This document shows positions 1-7,656 of a stretch of DNA of 64,000 nt, in pieces. Under the pieces are notes generated by a model. The model ran no database searches, was not told the origin of the DNA, and saw only the letters and a program-made list of their open reading frames with translations. Numbering within the stretch: position 1 is the first letter of the stretch; each line of letters starts with the position of its first letter. Position numbers and translations under genes: made by a program. The stretch lies in the NCBI GenBank assembly GCA_043814035.1, contig JBDRKJ010000007.1:189023-253022 (forward strand), written 5' to 3'. This stretch comes from Peribacter sp043814035. GTDB taxonomy: Bacteria; Patescibacteriota; Gracilibacteria; Peribacterales; Peribacteraceae.

Positions 1-1521
1 CTTCATGATAAATCCTCCTTCCTGTTTGAATGTCATGAGCAGGCGTTTGAGCGTCTCTTCGGTCTCGGGCTTGATTTCGGCCGTGAGCTCTTTGAGCACC
101 TGCGGGTGCTTGTTCTGTAAGAATGCCACGAACTCGCTCTCAAAGCGGCGAATCTGATCGACCGGCACATCATCCAAAAGACTGTTCACACCGGCGTACA
201 ACATAGCCACCTGCTCCGCCACTGCCACCGGCACGTACTGATCCTGCTTGAGGAGTTCGGTGAGCCTCACACCACGATCGAGCTGCTTCTTGGTATCGGC
301 ATCGAGATCGGATCCGAACTGGGCAAACACCGCAAGCTCGCGGTACTGAGCAAGGTCGATACGGAGTCGGCCTGCCACTTTCTTCATGGATTTTCGCTGC
401 GCGGCGGATCCCACACGCGAGACAGAGAGACCGATGTTCAACGCCGGACGAACGCCTTTGTAGAAGAGATCGGATTCGAGGAAGATCTGGCCGTCGGTGA
501 TGGAGATAACGTTCGTGGGAATGTACGCCGAGATATCACCGGCCTGTGTTTCGATGATCGGCAGAGCCGTGAGACTACCGCCTCCCTGCTTGTCATCCAG
601 GCAACAGGCGCGCTCCAGTAGACGGGAGTGGAGGTAGAACACGTCGCCCGGATACGCCTCGCGTCCCGGAGGACGACGCAGCAGCAGCGACACCTGACGG
701 TACGCCCACGCATGCTTACTCAGGTCATCGTAGATGCACAGCACATCCTTGCCCTGATCGAGGAAGTACTCACCCATGGCACACCCGGCAAAGGGGGCGA
801 TGTACGAGAGCGACGCAGGTTCCGAGGCACCGGCCGACACGACGATGGTATAGTCCATGGCTCCGTGCTTCTCGAGTTCTTTGACAATCTTGGCGACTTT
901 CGACTCTTTCTGACCGATAGCCACGTAAATGCAGATGACGGGCCGGTCGCTCTTCTGCGTCTCTTTCTGATTGATAATGGTATCAATGGCCACGGCAGTC
1001 TTACCCGTCTGACGATCGCCGATGATGAGCTCGCGCTGGCCGCGTCCGATAGGAATGAGGGCATCGATCGCCTTGATACCGGTCTGCAGCGGCATTGTAA
1101 CCGATTTGCGCTCGATGACACGCGGGGCGATTTTCTCGATCGGGTAGCGCTGCTTTGACTGTATAGCGGAACCACCGTCTTTAGCATTGCCCAGCGGATC
1201 CACCACACGTCCGATAAGCGCTTCACCAACGGGGACAGAGAGAATCTGACCCGTCGCCTTGGCGGTGTCGCCCTCTTTGATCTTGCTGTCATCACCGAGC
1301 ACGATCACGCCCACGTGATCCTCCTCGAGGTTGAACGCCACACCCATGATCCCATTGCCGAAATCAACCATTTCTGCGGATCCGACCTTCGAGAGACCCG
1401 ACACCGTAGCGATGCCGTCACCGACCGAGAGGACCGTACCGACGTGCTCGTGCTTCACATCCTTGCGATAGGACGCAATACGTTCTTCGAGTGTTTTGAG
1501 GAGAGTCTGACTGACGGACAT
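1..1521 (-). CDS. atpA: F1Fo ATP synthase subunit alpha (3' end beyond the left edge)
   Basis: Non-catalytic nucleotide-binding subunit of the F1 head, which makes ATP from the ion gradient together with beta. My translation from the ATG at 1521 gives 507 codons without a stop. It shows the alpha-type Walker A GDRQTGKTA, the GRGQRELIIGDRQ context and the conserved ISVTDGQIF-like stretch (here VISITDGQIFLESDLFYKGVRPA). Homologues are about 500-515 residues, so only the last few codons should be missing. It is the last gene visible in the atp operon, 25 bp after atpH; atpG (gamma) is expected next, outside the window. Just before the left edge there is a strong GGAGGA followed by an in-frame ATG (complement of 4-6), possibly the start region of the next gene. 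Confidence 0.97.
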   Translation of the reverse strand, partial: MSVSQTLLKTLEERIASYRKDVKHEHVGTVLSVGDGIATVSGLSKVGSAEMVDFGNGIMGVAFNLEEDHVGVIVLGDDSKIKEGDTAKATGQILSVPVGEALIGRVVDPLGNAKDGGSAIQSKQRYPIEKIAPRVIERKSVTMPLQTGIKAIDALIPIGRGQRELIIGDRQTGKTAVAIDTIINQKETQKSDRPVICIYVAIGQKESKVAKIVKELEKHGAMDYTIVVSAGASEPASLSYIAPFAGCAMGEYFLDQGKDVLCIYDDLSKHAWAYRQVSLLLRRPPGREAYPGDVFYLHSRLLERACCLDDKQGGGSLTALPIIETQAGDISAYIPTNVISITDGQIFLESDLFYKGVRPALNIGLSVSRVGSAAQRKSMKKVAGRLRIDLAQYRELAVFAQFGSDLDADTKKQLDRGVRLTELLKQDQYVPVAVAEQVAMLYAGVNSLLDDVPVDQIRRFESEFVAFLQNKHPQVLKELTAEIKPETEETLKRLLMTFKQEGGFIMK

Positions 1522-1546
1522 TGTATGAGGGGGGAGGACGGAGAAA

Positions 1547-1960
1547 TTAAGAAATAGGAATAGGCTTGGTTAGGCGAGCAGCGGCATCAGCCAGAGCTCC
1601 GCGAAGTGTAGCATCGTAACGCTCGTCACCGATCTGCAGCAATACACCGCCGAGCACAGAAGCATCGGTCTGTTCCTCAATGTGGCACGAGCGCTTGAGC
1701 GTCTGCTCCACAATGTGTGCGACGTCTTTCTTGAGCGTTCCTGCATGGCCGGACATCGTGGTGATGCGTATTTGCACTTCTCCTGTGCTGCGGAACCACT
1801 CGCGCTCGACTAAGCGGGGGAACGTTTGTGCCGCTTTCAGCAAACCCTGCTGCAACAGCAAGTGTGCCGCCGCCTCTGCCAGTGCGGGGATCTCGTCTTG
1901 CGGGAGCGTCTTGGCGACGTCCACAAAGGCCCGAGCAAGGGAAACAGGCGTCATCTTCAT
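1547..1960 (-). CDS. atpH: F1Fo ATP synthase subunit delta, short form
   Basis: Peripheral-stalk subunit linking the b subunits to the top of F1. The 137-residue product keeps the C-terminal delta/OSCP signature, a run like VLGGVLLQIGDERYDATLRGAL, which is the conserved strand-helix that contacts subunit b. Family members are usually about 175-185 residues, so the N-terminal helical domain looks shortened; the residues MKMTPVSLARAFVDVAKTLP still resemble the usual N-terminus. Its ATG overlaps the atpF stop codon in an ATGA arrangement (1957-1960), so translation of the two is probably coupled. The position between atpF and atpA is the canonical one. Identification rests on the C-terminal motif plus the operon. 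Confidence 0.9.
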   Translation of the reverse strand: MKMTPVSLARAFVDVAKTLPQDEIPALAEAAAHLLLQQGLLKAAQTFPRLVEREWFRSTGEVQIRITTMSGHAGTLKKDVAHIVEQTLKRSCHIEEQTDASVLGGVLLQIGDERYDATLRGALADAAARLTKPIPIS

Positions 1961-2463
1961 TGAATAGTCTTGGGAAGATCAGCGATAAGCTGCTCCTGAA
2001 TGCGCTTCTGGTCAGTGGGAGTGAATTCGCGTTCGAGTAGCTTCTCGGTCATGCGGATAACCACACTGTTCACCGTCTTCATGACATCTTCCATCATGAT
2101 CCGGCGCTCTTCGTCGATGCGCTTGAGTGCGCCCTGAAGCGTGGCCTCTGCCTCTTTCTTGGCATTGGCGAGCAACTCTTCGTGCAGCGCCTGTGCCTCT
2201 TTACGAATACGCTCAAAGTGCTTACCGCTCTCCTGATCGAGACGCTTCATCTCTGCTTCACGCAGTTTGGCGAGCTCCTGCGCATGTTGCTCAATACGCT
2301 TGGCATCTTCCATCGACTTGCGAATTCGTTCCGCACGAGTGTCGAGGAGGTTTAAGATCGGTCGATACAGAAAGAACCCGAGCACTCCCATGACGATGAG
2401 GAAGTTCACTACCTGTGCAATCAGGAGCCCCCAGTTAATGCCGAGTTTGGCGAGCAATTCCAT
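1957..2463 (-). CDS. atpF: F1Fo ATP synthase subunit b
   Basis: Membrane-anchored peripheral-stalk subunit. The 168-residue protein has one N-terminal hydrophobic helix (about residues 8-30, INWGLLIAQVVNFLIVMGVL) and then a long charged, heptad-like coiled coil rich in E, K, R and A to about residue 140, as expected for b subunits. Only one b-type gene is present in the operon, so a homodimer is the simplest model. It lies downstream of atpE, separated by a spacer with two strong hairpins, and overlaps atpH by 4 nt. No Shine-Dalgarno sequence is evident before the ATG. Confidence 0.95.
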   Translation of the reverse strand: MELLAKLGINWGLLIAQVVNFLIVMGVLGFFLYRPILNLLDTRAERIRKSMEDAKRIEQHAQELAKLREAEMKRLDQESGKHFERIRKEAQALHEELLANAKKEAEATLQGALKRIDEERRIMMEDVMKTVNSVVIRMTEKLLEREFTPTDQKRIQEQLIADLPKTIQ

Positions 2464-2501
2464 GAACGTGAAGGGAAAAGAAAGTCGATGGCCAACGGCA
2501 G

Positions 2502-2563
2502 GCGATCAGCTGCTATTGCTGTTCACTGATCGCTCAACGCTGACCCGCCCGGCCGTTGGCCGG
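2502..2563 (-). other. Two hairpins in the atpE-atpF spacer
   Basis: The 119-bp gap between the c and b subunit genes contains an 8-bp stem (GCGATCAG at 2502-2509 with CTGATCGC at 2526-2533) and a perfect GC stem CCGGCC-GTT-GGCCGG at 2549-2563. There is no U-run, so this is not a classical terminator. A role in mRNA processing or stability, giving more c than b subunit, is a reasonable guess. Confidence 0.5.
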
Positions 2564-2582
2564 TACGGACGGGCCACCCCGA

Positions 2583-2840
2583 TCAAACGAACTTGATGAT
2601 GAGGGCGACTACGAGAGAGTAGATCGCAATGGCCTCCGTGAAGGCGACGGCAAGCACCATCGGCGTCTGAATGCGGTTCGCAGCCTCAGGATTGCGACCA
2701 ATGGCCTCCATGGCCTTGGAGCCTATCCATCCGATGGAGAACGCCGGCATGAACGCACCGAACGCCATCGTTGCGGCAACGAGCATGTTCTTATCGATCG
2801 AAGACATTGTGGTCTTCGCAACTTCTGCAACTTCTGACAT
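2583..2840 (-). CDS. atpE: F1Fo ATP synthase subunit c (proteolipid)
   Basis: Ring-forming proteolipid of the Fo rotor, 85 residues with two transmembrane helices and a polar loop containing GRNPEAANRIQTP. The ion-binding carboxylate is the Glu in AFTEAIAIYSLVVALI in helix 2. The residues after it (A, I) are not the S-T pair typical of sodium-dependent c subunits, so a proton-driven rotor is the better inference. About 20 residues precede the first helix; an internal ATG at MSSIDKN would give a shorter N-terminus closer to the usual length. It sits between atpB and atpF, and the 3' spacer carries hairpins that could protect this highly translated segment. Confidence 0.96.
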   Translation of the reverse strand: MSEVAEVAKTTMSSIDKNMLVAATMAFGAFMPAFSIGWIGSKAMEAIGRNPEAANRIQTPMVLAVAFTEAIAIYSLVVALIIKFV

Positions 2841-3013
2841 AAAAACGGGGGAAAAATGATGAAATGGTTAAAGCGCGCGGATTGTAGGGATGCCAGAAGA
2901 GACAATCAAGGGTCTTAGCGTGCGCTTTTCGAGAATTTGACAGAAACTGTTTTCGTAGAAAAACCATCTCCTCGAGGCGATCGTGCATACAGGTACGTGT
3001 GCCTTCGAACACA

Positions 3014-3811
3014 TCATGCATGTGCCACCTCACCTGCCTGTCCATGATCGTGCCCACCATGCGCTGTGACAGCCATTTTAAGGAAAACTGCCGTGAGGAG
3101 CGCAAAGACCAGCGCCTGAATGAATCCTACAAAGATCTCGAGCCCCAGAAACGGAATGGGGGCGAAGTACGGCATGAGGAAGCTGATGACAACGAGCAGG
3201 ACTTCTCCTGCAAAAATGTTGCCAAAGAGACGAAAACTGAACGAAATGATCTTCGCCAACTCGGCAATGAGCTCCAGAATACCGACGAATGATCCAATCG
3301 GATCGCGCCATGGAGCCACAAAGAACTTGCTCGCGTAGGGCAGCACACCGAGTGCCGCGATGCCGAAGAGTTGCGTGGAGATGACCGAAATCAGGGCGAT
3401 GGCCAGCGTCATGTTCACGTCTGCATTCATAGAGCGGAAAATCGGCAAATTCATGATGTGCCCATTGTGCTCACCTAAGATCGTAATGCTCCCCACACCA
3501 GGCAGGATGCCCATCCAGTTGGCAAGCATGAGAAAAATCATAATGGTCGCAACGAGCGGAAAGAACGTACGCGTCTGCTTCTTGTCGCCGATCACCGAAT
3601 GGAAGAAATCAAAGAGCCCACCCACGATGAGCTCCAACAGCATCTGAAAACGCCCGGGGACCTCTTTGTACTTCGTGCGCCAGGCGAAGAACGCCACGAT
3701 GAAAATCACCAGCATCGCCAACCACGCCATGATCAGCGTGTTGCGGATCTCGAAGAATCCGAGGTGAGCGATTGTTTCAGAGGCGAGTGTGGGCGGTTCA
3801 ATGGCGGACAT
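3014..3811 (-). CDS. atpB: F1Fo ATP synthase subunit a
   Basis: Stator channel subunit that passes ions to the c ring. The 265-residue protein is very hydrophobic with five or six membrane helices. The essential arginine is visible in AKIISFSFRLFGNIFAGEVLL, the hallmark of this family, and the last helix region FIQALVFALLTAVFLKMAV is also typical. The C-terminus is extended by a His/Gly-rich tail (AHGGHDHGQAGEVAHA) that is not part of the family core and looks metal-binding or simply low complexity. It lies downstream of the AtpI/Z-like gene and upstream of atpE, as in standard operons. Confidence 0.96.
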   Translation of the reverse strand: MSAIEPPTLASETIAHLGFFEIRNTLIMAWLAMLVIFIVAFFAWRTKYKEVPGRFQMLLELIVGGLFDFFHSVIGDKKQTRTFFPLVATIMIFLMLANWMGILPGVGSITILGEHNGHIMNLPIFRSMNADVNMTLAIALISVISTQLFGIAALGVLPYASKFFVAPWRDPIGSFVGILELIAELAKIISFSFRLFGNIFAGEVLLVVISFLMPYFAPIPFLGLEIFVGFIQALVFALLTAVFLKMAVTAHGGHDHGQAGEVAHA

Positions 3812-3860
3812 CGAAGGGAGGGTACGAAGTGTTGTGAGAAAAAATCAAGAAAATGGAGCG

Positions 3861-4067
3861 TTAAGACGCGTCAGAAATCTCTCGGACCTTGCGGTACACG
3901 CCGACACCCGAGAGGATCACCGCCATCGCGAACCCCGTGATGATGAAAATGGGCGTCGTGCCCCACATCCTATCTATATACGCGCCGCCGAAGCCGAAAA
4001 CGGCCACCGGAATGGCGATGATAAACCCCAGATTCCATGCGAGACGCAGACTCAAAAAGAGCCCCAT
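3861..4067 (-). CDS. AtpI/AtpZ-like small membrane protein of the ATP synthase operon
   Basis: Small protein with two transmembrane helices (LRLAWNLGFIIAIPVAVFGFGGAYIDRMW and TPIFIITGFAMAVILSGVGVYRKV), matching the AtpI/AtpZ/DUF-type proteins that precede subunit a in many atp operons. These proteins are thought to help c-ring assembly or cation handling. I place the start at the ATG 4067, giving 68 residues; a GTG at 4112 would add 15 residues and overlap the end of atpC by 11 nt. A longer open frame up to 4301 lies antiparallel in sense to nothing but overlaps atpC in another frame, and its extra residues are unlike the family. Position right before atpB supports the call. Confidence 0.8.
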   Translation of the reverse strand: MGLFLSLRLAWNLGFIIAIPVAVFGFGGAYIDRMWGTTPIFIITGFAMAVILSGVGVYRKVREISDAS

Positions 4068-4101
4068 CTGCTTCTCATCTTTGTGAGCCGGTGGCAAGAC
4101 A

Positions 4102-4545
4102 TCACGCGCCACTGCCGGGCGGGGGAACTGAACTACGGCGCCCGCGTCGGCGGCGGCGCACCACCTTAAGTCTGGCCAGTTCGCGCTCGAGGATGGCTGT
4201 GGCCTCTGCAAATCCCTCGTTATCTGCGCGCTTCTCTTGCTGGAGCTTCTCGGCATCTGCCTTCGCCTTGAGAATCGATTCTTCGGTGAGCTCCTCTGCA
4301 TGATCTGCCGTATCGACCATCACGCGAATCGCGTGACCATCCACCTCCACCAACCCGCGCGAGACCGCCAGCATCTGCTCATTGTCCTTCTGTCGAATAG
4401 TGATCGCACCCGGCGCCACAATGGAAATGAGCGGAATGTGATTGGGGAGAATCGTGATTTCGCCCTGCGGAGTGGGGAGGGAAACGGAATCCACTTCCCC
4501 CTCGAACATGGGACGATCGGGTGTGGTGATTTCGAGTCGGAGCAT
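4102..4545 (-). CDS. atpC: F1Fo ATP synthase subunit epsilon
   Basis: Central-stalk subunit that regulates ATPase activity. The N-terminal beta-sandwich is clear: MLRLEITTPDRPMFEGEVDSVSLPTPQGEITILPNHIPL, with the GEITILPNH signature. The helical C-terminal arm follows (residues about 90-125) and the protein then ends in an unusual basic and Pro/Gly tail (VVRRRRRGRRSSVPPPGSG), making it 147 residues against the usual 130-140. It directly follows atpD (about 20 bp) as in all known operons, but here the atpD-atpC pair is at the front of the operon instead of the end. Confidence 0.95.
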   Translation of the reverse strand: MLRLEITTPDRPMFEGEVDSVSLPTPQGEITILPNHIPLISIVAPGAITIRQKDNEQMLAVSRGLVEVDGHAIRVMVDTADHAEELTEESILKAKADAEKLQQEKRADNEGFAEATAILERELARLKVVRRRRRGRRSSVPPPGSGA

Positions 4546-4564
4546 GAGACGAAAGAAAATGGAA

Positions 4565-5932
4565 TTACGCCTTCACATCTTCGATGCCACCCTTCATGTA
4601 GAAGGCCTGTTCGGGCACGTCATCGTACTTACCATCAAGAATCGCCTTGAAACTCTGCACGGTATCTTCACGACGCACGAACTTGCCGGGAATACCTGTG
4701 AAGGTCTCGGCAACGAAGAAGGGCTGCGAGAGGAATTTCTGAATCTTGCGGGCGCGCTTCACCGTGAGCTTGTCTTCGTCGCTGAGTTCCTCCATACCCA
4801 AGATCGCGATGATATCCTGTAGCTCCTTGTAGCGCTGCAGCACCTCCTGCATGGAGCGGGCTGTCTGGTAGTGCTCTTCACCGACCACCGCAGCCGAAAG
4901 AATGGTGGACGTGGAATCGAGCGGATCGACTGCGGGATAAATGCCGAGTTCCGAGAGCGCGCGCGAGAGTACGAGTGTGGAATCGAGATGCCCGAAGGTC
5001 GTAGCCGGAGCCGGATCAGTGAAGTCGTCGGCCGGCACGTACACTGCCTGTACCGAGGTAATGGAGCCTTTCTTTGTCGAAGTAATGCGTTCCTGCAGTG
5101 CACCCATTTCGTTGGCCAATGTGGGCTGATACCCCACAGCGGATGGAATGCGTCCGAGCAGAACCGAGACTTCGGAACCTGCCTGCGTGAAACGGAAGAT
5201 GTTATCGATGAAGAGCAGCACATCACGCTGTTCCTCGTCGCGGAAGTATTCGGCATGGGTGAGCCCTGCGAGCCCCACGCGGAGGCGCGGCCCGGGCGGC
5301 TCGTTCATCTGACCAAAGACGAGCGCCGTTTTGGCGAGCACGCCCGATTCTTTCATTTCGTAGTAGAGGTCGTTTCCTTCACGACTGCGCTCCCCTACTC
5401 CAGCAAACACGGAGTAGCCTCCATGCTCGGTAGCGATATTGCGAATGAGTTCCTTCACGATGACGGTCTTGCCTACACCTGCTCCACCGAAGAGGCCGAC
5501 TTTGCCTCCTTTGAGGATAGGGCAGATGAGGTCGATGACTTTGATGCCCGTCTCGAGCACTTCGGTCTCGGTGGATTGCTCATCGAAAGTGGGAGCAGCA
5601 CGATGAATGGGAGATCGCTTCTTCGTCTGTATCGGTGGCATGCCATCGAGAGGATTGCCTAATACGTCGAACATGCGTCCGAGCGCTTCGGGACCCACAG
5701 GCACGGAAATAGGAGTACCGGTGTCTGTCACGACAGTGCCGCGAGCGAGACCATCGGTAGTGCCCATGGCCACAGTGCGTACGGCGCCACCATCCAAGTG
5801 CTGTTGCACTTCGAGGGTGAGCGTCTCTTTACCACACGGAACGGTGAGCGCGTTGTAGATCGACGGGATTTCAGCACTGGGGAACACACAGTCCACCACC
5901 GCACCCATCACTTGTGAAATTGAACCTGGCAT
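4565..5932 (-). CDS. atpD: F1Fo ATP synthase subunit beta
   Basis: Catalytic F1 subunit, 455 residues from the start chosen here. Walker A is GGAGVGKT, the catalytic region GERSREGNDLY and the ALVFGQMNEPPGPRLRVGLAGLTHAEYFRDE stretch are all intact, as is the Walker B-like VLLFIDNIFRFTQAGSEVS. An upstream in-frame ATG at 5965 exists, but a promoter with -10 TAGGAT at 5964-5969 would place the transcript start near 5957, after that ATG, and the family N-terminus (ISQVMGAVVDCVF) fits the ATG at 5932. It is the first gene of the permuted atp operon. Confidence 0.97.
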   Translation of the reverse strand: MPGSISQVMGAVVDCVFPSAEIPSIYNALTVPCGKETLTLEVQQHLDGGAVRTVAMGTTDGLARGTVVTDTGTPISVPVGPEALGRMFDVLGNPLDGMPPIQTKKRSPIHRAAPTFDEQSTETEVLETGIKVIDLICPILKGGKVGLFGGAGVGKTVIVKELIRNIATEHGGYSVFAGVGERSREGNDLYYEMKESGVLAKTALVFGQMNEPPGPRLRVGLAGLTHAEYFRDEEQRDVLLFIDNIFRFTQAGSEVSVLLGRIPSAVGYQPTLANEMGALQERITSTKKGSITSVQAVYVPADDFTDPAPATTFGHLDSTLVLSRALSELGIYPAVDPLDSTSTILSAAVVGEEHYQTARSMQEVLQRYKELQDIIAILGMEELSDEDKLTVKRARKIQKFLSQPFFVAETFTGIPGKFVRREDTVQSFKAILDGKYDDVPEQAFYMKGGIEDVKA

Positions 5933-5963
5933 ACAAAAGAGGGAATCAAAAATGAGTAGAGCC

Positions 5964-5991
5964 ATCCTAGAAGAGACACTCCCGCCTGCAA
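5964..5991 (-). promoter_or_regulatory. Predicted sigma70-type promoter of the atp operon
   Basis: On the minus strand, TTGCAG (complement of 5986-5991) and TAGGAT (complement of 5964-5969) are separated by 16 nt. Transcription should begin near 5957, leaving a leader of about 25 nt before the atpD ATG at 5932. This supports the shorter atpD start. Predicted from sequence only. Confidence 0.5.
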
Positions 5992-6080
5992 AGGGGTAAA
6001 GAGACTACTTTTTGTGGAAATTGGTTCGTGAGCCAATGCATGAGAAAACCTTCGGATGAGACCTACGCGAACAGCTTCCA

Positions 6081-6365
6081 TCACTTCTTCTGTGCCTCCC
6101 AGTAGGCTTCGCCCTCCTGTTCCATCTCGTAGAGGCGGGTGTAGTAATCGGCCATCTCGCGCAGGTGGGCCAGGGCGATTTTACCGGTGAGCACCGGATC
6201 ATCGTTCGTCACGTTCGTCTGCGGATCGACAGAGCCGTGCTCCAGTTCGACGTCCATCCCCATGCGAAACTGCTCGACATTGAAGAGCTCTTTGTCCCAC
6301 ACAAGACCGATCTGTTCGCCAACAGTGCGCGCCTGTTCTTCGGTGAAGACTTTTTTGGCACTCAT
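6081..6365 (-). CDS. DUF5661 family protein
   Basis: Small soluble protein of 94 residues from the ATG at 6365 (an upstream ATG at 6416 adds residues unlike the family). It carries the pattern I associate with DUF5661: F-EEQARTVGEQIGLVWD, a MGMDVELEHG core, NVTNDDPVLTGKIALAHLREM and YYTRLYEME. The function of the family is not known to me; the conserved ELEHG and AHLREMADYY motifs contain His and acidic residues that could bind metal. It lies upstream of the atp operon on the same strand but with its own gap of about 150 bp, and is divergent from the MFS gene (53 bp). Confidence 0.75.
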   Translation of the reverse strand: MSAKKVFTEEQARTVGEQIGLVWDKELFNVEQFRMGMDVELEHGSVDPQTNVTNDDPVLTGKIALAHLREMADYYTRLYEMEQEGEAYWEAQKK

Positions 6366-6418
6366 AGAAGTGATAGGGAAAGGGAAGTGAGTATACAAGC
6401 CCAGAGGCAAGAACACAC

Positions 6419-7642
6419 ATGTCTCAAGTAGCGCGCAATGTGAAATTCCTCCATGATCATCACATGCAGTCTGCCCCTCCCGATTCCCGATACGTCAAAC
6501 GTACTGTCTGGACCTTCGGCTCCGCATCCTTTCTGCACGATATGGGCGCAGACATGATCTTCGCGATCTGGCCGATGTTTCTCACGACTGTGCTCGGGGC
6601 AAACATGGCGGTGGTTGGGCTGATCGACGGCCTCGGCGATGCGTTTGTCTCGATCGCACAAGCCGTATCGGGCTACATGTCGGACCGTTTGCGCAAGCGT
6701 AAGCCCTTCGTGTGGATGGGTTACTTCTTCGGCGGCATTGCCAAAGTGGGCTACGCACTGGCACCCACGTGGCACTGGATCATTCCCTTTCGCATTTTAG
6801 ACCGCTCGGGAAAAATGCGTGGAGCCCCACGGGATGCCATCGTCTCGGATCTCTCGACCGTCCACAATCGCGGCCGACACTTCGGCATCCTACGCATGAT
6901 GGATAACTCGGGCGCCATGGTCGGTATTCTCGCCGCCATCGTGCTCGTGCAACTCATTGAGCTAAGAACGATCCTTCTCATCGCGGCGATCCCCTCCATG
7001 CTCGCCGTGCTCCTCGTCCTCTTTGTGTACCACGAGCAGAAGCCGGATGGAACGAAAGTGTTCAAAGGGATCCACTTCAAAGATCTTTCGCCGGATCTGC
7101 GCCTCTATACGATCCTAAGTGCCTTCTTCATGCTCGGATCCTTCAGCTATTCCTTCTTACTCCTGTCGGCCAAATCTCTTGGATTCTCGATCGGCATGAT
7201 GCCCGTGCTCTATCTGTTCTATACCGCCATAGCCGCCGCCCTTTCGATGTACTTCGGCAAACTCGCGGATCGCGTGGGACGCAAGGTTGTACTACTTTTC
7301 TCCTACGGGTGTTGGATCGGCGTGGCGCTGCTCTTTCTCTTCTTCCGTTCGCCCGCAGTGGTCATCGCGGCCTTCGCACTCTATGGCGTGCACATCGCAT
7401 CACTGGCACCCGTGCAAAAGACACTCGCCGCGGAATTGGCCCCGAAAGATCTGGTGGCCAGTACCCTCGGCGGCTACCAGATGATCATGGGGATCGTGAG
7501 CCTTCCTGCTTCTCTGCTCGCCGGAATTTTGTGGGACCGCTTCGGCTTGGGTGCGCCCTACCTGCTCTCACTCATTCTCACAGTGTTTGCAGGATTCCTG
7601 CTGCTCTTCTTGAAAGACGGAAGCCCTCATCATGCATCGTAA
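6419..7642 (+). CDS. Major facilitator superfamily transporter
   Basis: 407-residue polytopic membrane protein with about 12 predicted helices. MFS loop motifs are visible: GYMSDRLRKRKPFVWMGY after helix 2 and GKLADRVGRKVVLLFSY after helix 8, both variants of the GxLaDrxGRkxxl signature. The IPFRILDRSGKMRGAPRDAIVSD segment resembles MFS proteins of the group that includes putative drug or nucleoside exporters (RILDRxGKGxRxaPRDALIad). Substrate cannot be assigned. It is divergent from the DUF5661 gene and convergent with mgtE, whose stop is only 15 bp away. Confidence 0.9.
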   Translation: MSQVARNVKFLHDHHMQSAPPDSRYVKRTVWTFGSASFLHDMGADMIFAIWPMFLTTVLGANMAVVGLIDGLGDAFVSIAQAVSGYMSDRLRKRKPFVWMGYFFGGIAKVGYALAPTWHWIIPFRILDRSGKMRGAPRDAIVSDLSTVHNRGRHFGILRMMDNSGAMVGILAAIVLVQLIELRTILLIAAIPSMLAVLLVLFVYHEQKPDGTKVFKGIHFKDLSPDLRLYTILSAFFMLGSFSYSFLLLSAKSLGFSIGMMPVLYLFYTAIAAALSMYFGKLADRVGRKVVLLFSYGCWIGVALLFLFFRSPAVVIAAFALYGVHIASLAPVQKTLAAELAPKDLVASTLGGYQMIMGIVSLPASLLAGILWDRFGLGAPYLLSLILTVFAGFLLLFLKDGSPHHAS

Positions 7643-7656
7643 GAAGGAGGCCGCTC

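Noticed and set aside
4871..5662. Long open frame (263 codons) on the plus strand inside atpD
   Set aside because: It is antisense to a fully conserved atpD and its translation has no recognisable pattern; GC-rich codons make such frames common here.
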